Shown: one piece after another, positions 1 to 5,091 of the stretch
How the letters are laid out: the number at the start of each line of letters is the position of its first letter
How positions within the stretch are numbered: the first letter of the stretch is position 1
NCBI GenBank assembly: GCA_024685775.1
Contig: JAIKVL010000004.1
Coordinates: 134,486 to 169,226, forward strand
Direction: 5' to 3'
Source: Clostridia bacterium
Lineage (GTDB): Bacteria > Bacillota > Clostridia > Christensenellales > CAG-1252
DNA length: 34,741 nt
The notes under the pieces: model-generated
The model's input: only the letters and a program-made list of their open reading frames with translations
Databases searched by the model: none
Told to the model about the DNA's origin: nothing
Made by a program: the position numbers and the translations under genes

Positions 1-2
1 GG

Positions 3-551
3 AACGCTTCGGGCGCGCACCTGAATCCCGCCGTTTCCTTTTCCCTTCTTCTCGCAAAACGGCTTTCCTTTAAGGATTTCATCGGTTACGTTTGTTCCCA
101 ACTCATCGGCGCGGCGATAGCCTGCCTGCTTTTGCTTCTCTTCTTCGGAAGAAACCAAAGCTACGGCGCGAACGTGATCCAATCCGCAATCTCCGGGCAT
201 TACGGGGCGGGCGGCGCGGTCGTCGTCGCGCTCGTCGCGGAGACGGTCTTGACCTTCGCATTTACGCTCTCCGTCCTCGGCGTCACGAGCAAGACGGAGA
301 ATAAGGGCGTGATCGGATTCGTGATCGGACTCGCCTTGACCCTCGTCCATCTGCTCGGGATCGGTTTGACGGGGACTTCGGTCAACCCCGCGCGTAGCTT
401 GATCCCCGCCTTTTTCGCGGGCGGAGAAGCGCTTCGTGAAGTTTGGATCTATATTGTCGGTCCGCTCCTCGGCGCGGCGTTCGCCGCTCTTTGCTACGCC
501 TTCTTGGACGACACGAAGAAACACGAACTTTCGGAAAATCGCGCGTACTGA
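3..551 (+). CDS. Aquaporin (MIP family), 5'-truncated by window edge
   Basis: Membrane channel for water or small neutral solutes. The reading frame is open to the left edge, so about 182 C-terminal residues are visible and roughly 50 N-terminal ones are missing compared with the usual ~230. Both pore signatures are visible: SGAHLNPAVS at the very start (first NPA half-helix) and GTSVNPARSLIPAFF (second NPA). NPARS rather than NPARD favours a water-selective AqpZ-like channel over a glycerol facilitator; this is an inference from family knowledge. About four hydrophobic segments remain, and the protein ends in a short charged tail (DDTKKHELSENRAY). It is convergent with the chromate-transporter pair and shares a bidirectional terminator with it. 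Promoter and start lie outside the window. Confidence 0.9.
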   Translation, partial: NASGAHLNPAVSFSLLLAKRLSFKDFIGYVCSQLIGAAIACLLLLLFFGRNQSYGANVIQSAISGHYGAGGAVVVALVAETVLTFAFTLSVLGVTSKTENKGVIGFVIGLALTLVHLLGIGLTGTSVNPARSLIPAFFAGGEALREVWIYIVGPLLGAAFAALCYAFLDDTKKHELSENRAY

Positions 552-595
552 CGGACCAAGCGGAAACGCAAATTCACGAAAAGCCGCCGGAAATC

Positions 596-615
596 ATATT
601 GCATTTATGCAATAT
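596..615. repeat. Inverted repeat in the AT-rich aquaporin 3' flank
   Basis: A perfect 8-bp inverted repeat, ATATTGCA-TTTA-TGCAATAT, lies 45 bp after the aquaporin stop and is followed by an A/T-rich stretch to about 660. No T-run follows directly, so it is not a clean intrinsic terminator. It could be an mRNA 3'-end hairpin or a protein-binding dyad. Confidence 0.5.
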
Positions 616-713
616 TCCACTTGTTTATAATAACAAAATAAAACGAAACAAAAAATATCGGATCTTTCGGGCGTTTTCCCGTGTGATCGAGCCTCATCCG
701 ATTTCGTTTACTG

Positions 714-743
714 AAAAAGTCTCGAACGATTCGAGACTTTTTT
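714..743. terminator. Bidirectional intrinsic terminator
   Basis: The hairpin AAAAAGTCTCGAA-CGA-TTCGAGACTTTTT has a 13-bp perfect stem flanked by A's on one side and T's on the other, so it gives a U-tract on both strands. It lies between the convergent aquaporin (+, ends 551) and CHR transporter (-, ends 764) genes and can end both transcripts. Confidence 0.85.
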
Positions 744-763
744 ATAAGCGATCGGAGGTGTTT

Positions 764-1339
764 TCAAAAGACGCCGTAGAGCAAGACGCCGAATCCCGCC
801 GAGATCAAGATCAAAAGAATCGGGGAGATTTTCTTCTTAAACGCGAATTTACTCGTCGCGGAACAACCGATCAAAATCGCGAGAATAATGAGCCCTTTAT
901 AGTTAAAGGAAAATCCTCCCGAAACGGTCGTGATGCCGAAAATCGTTTTGAGCCCCATCGTGATCGCCGTCGCGAGGATCAGGGATGCGACCGCGGGACG
1001 AACGCCCGACAGAAACCCTTGCACGCCCTGATATTTCATCAAATTTCGCAAAACCGAAGCGACAATCAAGATGATCAAAAACGCGGGAAGGACGACGCCG
1101 AGCGTCGCGAGGAACGCGCCGAGAAGCCCGCCTTGGGACGCGCCGATAAAGGTCGCGAGATTGACTGCGATCGGTCCCGGCGTCGATTCCGCGACCGCGA
1201 TGAAATTCATCAGTTGTTCTTCGGTCAAAAACCCGCGCGACAAAACCGCGTCGCGGATTACGGAGATCATCCCGTAGCCCCCGCCGAAGGAAACGGCGCC
1301 GATTTCGAGGAAAGTCAAAAAGAGTCTCAAATAGATCAT
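764..1339 (-). CDS. Chromate transporter (CHR family), second half-size subunit
   Basis: 191-residue membrane protein consisting of one CHR domain. It shows the family signatures GAVSFGGGYGMI near residue 15 and ESTPGPIAVNLATFIG near residue 52, followed by several hydrophobic helices. Full-length ChrA proteins contain two such domains. Here they are separate genes, and the ATG overlaps the stop of the upstream partner by 4 bp (ATGA), which implies translational coupling and probably a heterodimer. Family knowledge suggests chromate or other oxyanion export. Substrate is not proven by sequence, and many gut-type relatives are annotated only by homology. Confidence 0.88.
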   Translation of the reverse strand: MIYLRLFLTFLEIGAVSFGGGYGMISVIRDAVLSRGFLTEEQLMNFIAVAESTPGPIAVNLATFIGASQGGLLGAFLATLGVVLPAFLIILIVASVLRNLMKYQGVQGFLSGVRPAVASLILATAITMGLKTIFGITTVSGGFSFNYKGLIILAILIGCSATSKFAFKKKISPILLILISAGFGVLLYGVF

Positions 1340-1920
1340 TTCTCTTTCCCCCTATTCCGAATCACTCCGATGAAGTACAAAGTCAAGCCGAGCGCGCCCG
1401 CGATCAGTATATAAAAGATCGAAGAAAACCGCACGGCGAAAAGCGATAAAAGAATAAAGCACGCGAACACCGCAACCGCGACGACGACGTTGAAGACGTT
1501 CTTTTTAAGTCCTCGAAGGATCTTTATGCCCGCAGACGCAATCAGATAGACGACGGCGACTTGGATTCCGCGAAAAGCGTAGCCGACCCATTTGATTTGA
1601 AGAAAACGATCGAAAAACAGCGAGATCAAAAAGATGATCGTAAAAGACGGCAAACAGACCGCAAGCGTCGCGAGGAATGAACCGAGCGCGCCGCCGACCT
1701 TATACCCGATAAAGGTCGCCGTATTGACGGCAATCGGACCCGGCGTGGATTCGGAAACCGCAAGGATGTCCAAGAATTCTTCCTTGTCGATCCATTGTTT
1801 TTTCGAGACGAATTCGTTTTCGAGAAGGGAGATCATCGCGTAGCCGCCGCCGAAGGTAAACGCGCCGATCTTCAAAAAGGTCAAAAAAAGAGAAAGCAGT
1901 TTCGGTAACGGTTTTTTCAT
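1336..1920 (-). CDS. Chromate transporter (CHR family), first half-size subunit
   Basis: 194-residue single-domain CHR protein and partner of the downstream 191-residue subunit. Visible signatures are GAFTFGGGYAMI near residue 18 and ESTPGPIAVNTATFIG near residue 58. The remainder is mostly membrane helices ending in a basic tail (IRNRGKEK). The start is set by a strong AAGGAGGAAGT ribosome-binding site just before the ATG. The gene lies 82 bp downstream of the exchanger on the same strand, with a candidate promoter of its own in the gap. The two CHR genes form a coupled pair. Confidence 0.88.
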   Translation of the reverse strand: MKKPLPKLLSLFLTFLKIGAFTFGGGYAMISLLENEFVSKKQWIDKEEFLDILAVSESTPGPIAVNTATFIGYKVGGALGSFLATLAVCLPSFTIIFLISLFFDRFLQIKWVGYAFRGIQVAVVYLIASAGIKILRGLKKNVFNVVVAVAVFACFILLSLFAVRFSSIFYILIAGALGLTLYFIGVIRNRGKEK

Positions 1921-1949
1921 ACTTCCTCCTTTTTTATTTTATTCGAACG

Positions 1950-1978
1950 ATTTTATAAACAATCGACGCGCGCGCCAA
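1950..1978 (-). promoter_or_regulatory. Candidate promoter of the CHR pair
   Basis: On the minus strand, TTGGCG (1978-1973) is separated by 17 bp from TAAAAT (1955-1950). This places the transcription start near 1943, about 23 nt before the ribosome-binding site and start codon of the first CHR gene. It is only a moderate match to consensus. Confidence 0.45.
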
Positions 1979-2002
1979 ACGCGACGAAACGCGTCCGCTC
2001 GA

Positions 2003-3061
2003 TCACGTCAAAATAATGCGAAGCGCGATATACGCTCCGTAAATCACGAGAAGCGCGATTCCCTGCCAGCGATAGAATTTTTTCGTGATCAGCATCGGAA
2101 GAATCCCGACCGCGGAAAGCCCCAAGCAGAACGGCATATCGAGGATCAACGCCTCGCGCGGGACGATCAGGCTTCCGCCCGAAACCATCGCGCAAATCGG
2201 AAGGATCATCGTCATATCGAGGATATTCGCGCCGATAATGTTTCCGACCGATATGGAAGCTTTCTTTTTGATGACGGCGGAGATCGTCGTAACGAGTTCG
2301 GGAAGCGAAGTCCCGATCGCGACCAAAGTTACCGCGATAACGCCCTCGGGAACGCCCGCGAGAAGCGCGAGCTTTTGCCCGTAAATGACGAGGAGTTCCG
2401 CGCCGCCGACGACGCCGCCCGCGCCGCCGATAAATTTCAATATATTGATCAAAACGGTCTTTTTATCCTTTTTGACCTCGACTGCGCCATCTTGCTCCGC
2501 GTCGAGCGCGACGGCAGCGCCGTCCGAATCCGCGTTCATTTTTACGGTCGCGCCCGTACTTTCCGGCGTGAGCGGATTTTTCATCGCTTTCAACGCTTCG
2601 AGGACGTTTTCCACGACGAAGACGAAAAACAATTCGAAGACGACGATCGCCGACCAAACGTTCAAGGTATGCGTACTTCCGACGATCGGACCGCCCAAGC
2701 AGATCAAAAGAAGATCCGCGACCGCGACGAGCAAGACGACGGACTTAAAGAGATATTCTTTACGATTGACCTTTCCGGGCATACAGATCAAGGAGATCGC
2801 CATAATCAAACCGAGATTCGCGACCACGCTTCCGACCGCGTTTCCGACCGCGATCTCGACGCTGCCGCGCGTCGTGGCGATGATCGAGACGATGAGCTCG
2901 GGAAGGGTCGTCGCTACGGAGACGACGGTCGCTCCGATGAGGACCGGAGGCAGACCCGAAACTTCCGCCATCCAAGACGCGGAATCGACGAAAAAGTCGC
3001 CGCCCTTAACGATAAGAGCGATCCCCACGACAACCAATAAAACCGCAATAAAAATTTCCAT
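2003..3061 (-). CDS. Ca2+:cation antiporter (CaCA) family exchanger, probable Mn2+/Ca2+ exporter
   Basis: 352-residue inner-membrane exchanger with the two inverted alpha repeats of the CaCA family. Repeat 1 contains VSVATTLPELIVSI and GNAVGSVVANLGL near residues 48-85. Repeat 2 contains VAIGTSLPELVTTI and GNIIGANILDMTMI near residues 243-285. The halves are joined by a charged cytoplasmic loop of about 65 residues rich in Asp, Glu and Lys (about residues 158-203). The paired TLPEL/SLPEL glutamates are the expected ion ligands. Family members move Ca2+ against H+ or Na+. Here the leader carries a candidate Mn2+-sensing riboswitch, so manganese export is the better inference. AAAGGAGAGAGT precedes the ATG. 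Confidence 0.9.
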   Translation of the reverse strand: MEIFIAVLLVVVGIALIVKGGDFFVDSASWMAEVSGLPPVLIGATVVSVATTLPELIVSIIATTRGSVEIAVGNAVGSVVANLGLIMAISLICMPGKVNRKEYLFKSVVLLVAVADLLLICLGGPIVGSTHTLNVWSAIVVFELFFVFVVENVLEALKAMKNPLTPESTGATVKMNADSDGAAVALDAEQDGAVEVKKDKKTVLINILKFIGGAGGVVGGAELLVIYGQKLALLAGVPEGVIAVTLVAIGTSLPELVTTISAVIKKKASISVGNIIGANILDMTMILPICAMVSGGSLIVPREALILDMPFCLGLSAVGILPMLITKKFYRWQGIALLVIYGAYIALRIILT

Positions 3062-3101
3062 ACTCTCTCCTTTACGTCCGAAACCAACGGGATTCGATAC
3101 T

Positions 3102-3141
3102 TAAAGAAAAAGACTTTGGTGGATAATTCCGCCAAAGTCTT
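3102..3141 (-). terminator. Riboswitch-controlled intrinsic terminator
   Basis: On the minus strand the stem AAGACTTTGGCGG (3141-3129) pairs with CCACCAAAGTCTT (3122-3110), with one G-U wobble, around a 6-nt loop. It is followed by TTTTCTTT. It lies only 40 bp upstream of the exchanger start, inside its leader. Its 5' arm coincides with the 3' end of the candidate aptamer, which suits transcription attenuation. It would also stop readthrough from the lipoprotein gene. Confidence 0.85.
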
Positions 3142-3224
3142 GCAATTTAAGACGAACCGAGCCGATGAACGGCAGTGCTGTCGGCTTTGCCGCGCGAAAC
3201 GCGCTTGCTACTCCCTATGACGAT
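3130..3224 (-). promoter_or_regulatory. Candidate yybP-ykoY (manganese) riboswitch aptamer
   Basis: The RNA read from the minus strand contains the yybP-ykoY hallmarks. GGGAGUAGC at 3215-3207 is the 5' consensus element, CCGACAGCAC sits centrally at 3183-3174, and UUGCAAGACUUU at 3145-3134 is the 3' element. A closing helix can form between CGUCAUAG (3222-3215) and CUUUGGCG (3137-3130), with one U-U mismatch. The next helix pairs GCAA with UUGC, and an inner hairpin GCGCG-UUU-CGCGC is present. The closing helix uses the same bases as the 5' arm of the terminator, so ligand binding should block termination (ON switch). In this family Mn2+ is the known ligand, and metal exporters are the usual targets. 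Confidence 0.82.
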
Positions 3225-3227
3225 GCT

Positions 3228-3256
3228 ATTATACGGCGATTTCCCTTACCCGTCAA
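3228..3256 (-). promoter_or_regulatory. Near-consensus promoter of the riboswitch-exchanger transcript
   Basis: On the minus strand, TTGACG (3256-3251) is separated by exactly 17 bp from TATAAT (3233-3228), just past the lipoprotein stop codon. The predicted transcription start near 3224-3221 coincides with the 5' edge of the riboswitch closing helix. That agreement supports both calls. Confidence 0.8.
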
Positions 3257-3260
3257 GCGA

Positions 3261-4904
3261 TCAAGCAAGAGTGATCGGCAAATAGATATCCCCCTCGTAC
3301 TCGTTCGAAGAAGAATCCGAAGCGACGACGTGGAACGAGACGGCGACCATACCCGCGACCGCGACGGCGGATTCCGTCGTCGTGGTATTATCCTCGTCTT
3401 CGAGGATGACGACGAAATCGACGGAAGTCGCGTCCGCATACGCGACGACGAGATCGGATCCGTCGCTCAAACGGAAAGAGAAGACGGCGTTCGAGAAATC
3501 GAAGGTCTCCCCGACCGAATACTCTTTCTTGACGGAATCCTCGTTTTGGATGAAAAGATTGACGACGGTAAGGACGGGGCGTTCTTCGATCATTAAGACG
3601 AGATCGAGCGTCTGCTCTTTGTAAGAGATCGTGACGGTTACTTCGCCGGGATCACCCGAGATCACGCTCGGTTCGACCGAAATTCCGAGCGTTTCGCCGT
3701 AGGAGACGTAGCCCGACTCGCCGTTATTGTATTCGACGCCGAGCACCAAACCGCTGAGGTCGATCGTGTCTCCCGAATAATAAGTTTTCTTTACGGGATC
3801 GGAGAATATCCAAGCGTTCGTCGCCACGACCTTATTGACCGTTACGGGGATCTCCGCATAAGGCGTCTGCGTGCCGTGACAGGTGACGCGGACTTTTTTC
3901 GTCCCGACCGAAAGAGGATCCTTCGAAAAATCGAAATCCGAATCGTTTCCGTAGATCGAAAGGACCTGCCCGTTATTATAGGTTATCGTAAAGAGGACGG
4001 ATTGTTCATCCGGGTACATTGCGAAAGGCTCCCCCTCGAAAAAGACGAGGGATTTTTTCACGTCCGCTTGCAGATCCACCGGAATGACTTCCGTTATTCT
4101 GAGTTCGATCGTATTTTCCACCGTCCCGAAATCGGTCTCGACTTTGACCGTTACGATTTTATCCGTTCCGTCGAGCGGAGCAACGTAAGAATCCCCGTTC
4201 GCATGGAAAAATTGCGGAGTCAATTCGGAAAGCGGAGTTTCCGTCCCGTCGTTATAGACGACCTTTCCGTCCAGCCCGTCGCTCTCGAAGGTATCGCCCA
4301 CGAAATAACTTATCTTTCGGGGAAGCGAAGTGATCTGCAAGCGTTGCGCTTGCTTGCTTCGGACGGTAACTTCCAAATACGCGGTCACACCGCGATAACG
4401 GATCCCGACGCGCGTTACGGTAGTATTGAGTTTGGACGGGATGATCTCATATGCAGTCACGTCGGATTGCGTTCCGTTTTCGTAAGACGCCTTGACTTTC
4501 AACCCCGTCGGATCGAAGGTATCCCCGTCGAAATAATCGAGTTTTACCTCGGAAAAGTCGAGCGTTAAGCCGATCACCGCAGCGCGGACGACGGTTACGT
4601 TCATCGTCGCGGAAAAAGACTTCCCTTTTTCCTTATAGACGAGGACGAGCGTTTGCTCTCCGAGTTCCGCGGAATTCAAACCGCGAATTTCAAGATCTTT
4701 CATCGGGACGATCTTCGTCGAGCCATCGTCATAAGAGACAGCGATCTCGCCGCCCGCCAAATTGACGGTCGATCCCTGCGACACGGTCAAAGAAGTCGGT
4801 TCGGAGGAAATCGCGATCCCGACGGGTTTCGCGCCGCCGCAGGCGAAGAGCGCAAACGAGCAAAGGAAAAGCAAAAAACAAGCAAAAAAGATCTTCGTTT
4901 TCAT
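3261..4904 (-). CDS. Secreted lipoprotein with about six Big_3-like Ig domains
   Basis: 547-residue surface lipoprotein. The N-terminus MKTKIFFACFLLFLC is a typical type II signal peptide, and LFAC-GG gives a lipobox with the modified cysteine at about residue 22. The mature part is a string of roughly six domains of 75-90 residues. They resemble bacterial Ig-like Big_3 units, with recurring 'YFxGDTFDxxGLxVxxxYxNG' patterns (for example YFDGDTFDPTGLKV, YFVGDTFESDGL, YYSGDTIDLSGLVL, YSVGETFDFSNAVF). Such domains usually serve in adhesion or as spacers; no catalytic domain was seen. I chose ATG 4904 over an in-frame TTG at 4940 because it starts the signal peptide exactly and the TTG belongs to the -35 box. 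No Shine-Dalgarno is present, which suggests a leaderless mRNA. Confidence 0.85.
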   Translation of the reverse strand: MKTKIFFACFLLFLCSFALFACGGAKPVGIAISSEPTSLTVSQGSTVNLAGGEIAVSYDDGSTKIVPMKDLEIRGLNSAELGEQTLVLVYKEKGKSFSATMNVTVVRAAVIGLTLDFSEVKLDYFDGDTFDPTGLKVKASYENGTQSDVTAYEIIPSKLNTTVTRVGIRYRGVTAYLEVTVRSKQAQRLQITSLPRKISYFVGDTFESDGLDGKVVYNDGTETPLSELTPQFFHANGDSYVAPLDGTDKIVTVKVETDFGTVENTIELRITEVIPVDLQADVKKSLVFFEGEPFAMYPDEQSVLFTITYNNGQVLSIYGNDSDFDFSKDPLSVGTKKVRVTCHGTQTPYAEIPVTVNKVVATNAWIFSDPVKKTYYSGDTIDLSGLVLGVEYNNGESGYVSYGETLGISVEPSVISGDPGEVTVTISYKEQTLDLVLMIEERPVLTVVNLFIQNEDSVKKEYSVGETFDFSNAVFSFRLSDGSDLVVAYADATSVDFVVILEDEDNTTTTESAVAVAGMVAVSFHVVASDSSSNEYEGDIYLPITLA

Positions 4905-4911
4905 AAAGTAT

Positions 4912-4940
4912 ATTATACTCTTTTTCGGCGAAAGAGTCAA
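4912..4940 (-). promoter_or_regulatory. Near-consensus promoter abutting the lipoprotein start codon
   Basis: On the minus strand, TTGACT (4940-4935), a 17-bp spacer and TATAAT (4917-4912) are followed by only seven bases before the ATG at 4904. The expected transcription start therefore falls at, or within two bases of, the start codon. Confidence 0.8.
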
Positions 4941-5046
4941 TACGGAATCCGCGGGCTTTCTCTCCCGAAACGACGAAAATAATCGAGAGATCGTCGGGTC
5001 GCCTTCATAAAAAAAGCGAAAAAATTTTCCATTCGGCGGCGTCGGC

Positions 5047-5075
5047 TTGACAGCTAATTATCGCGGAATTATAAT
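5047..5075 (+). promoter_or_regulatory. Perfect-consensus sigma-A promoter of the phosphoglycerate mutase fusion
   Basis: TTGACA (5047-5052), a 17-bp spacer and TATAAT (5070-5075) match consensus completely. The predicted start near 5082 leaves a leader of about 10 nt that consists almost only of the ribosome-binding site (GAGGTG, 5082-5087). Strong constitutive expression is expected. Confidence 0.85.
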
Positions 5076-5091
5076 AAGCACGAGGTGAATT

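Noticed and set aside
443-1414. A 323-codon plus-strand frame from 443
   Set aside because: It overlaps the aquaporin in another frame, runs through the bidirectional terminator and is antisense to the CHR genes. It is composed mainly of Arg/Asp/Glu runs.
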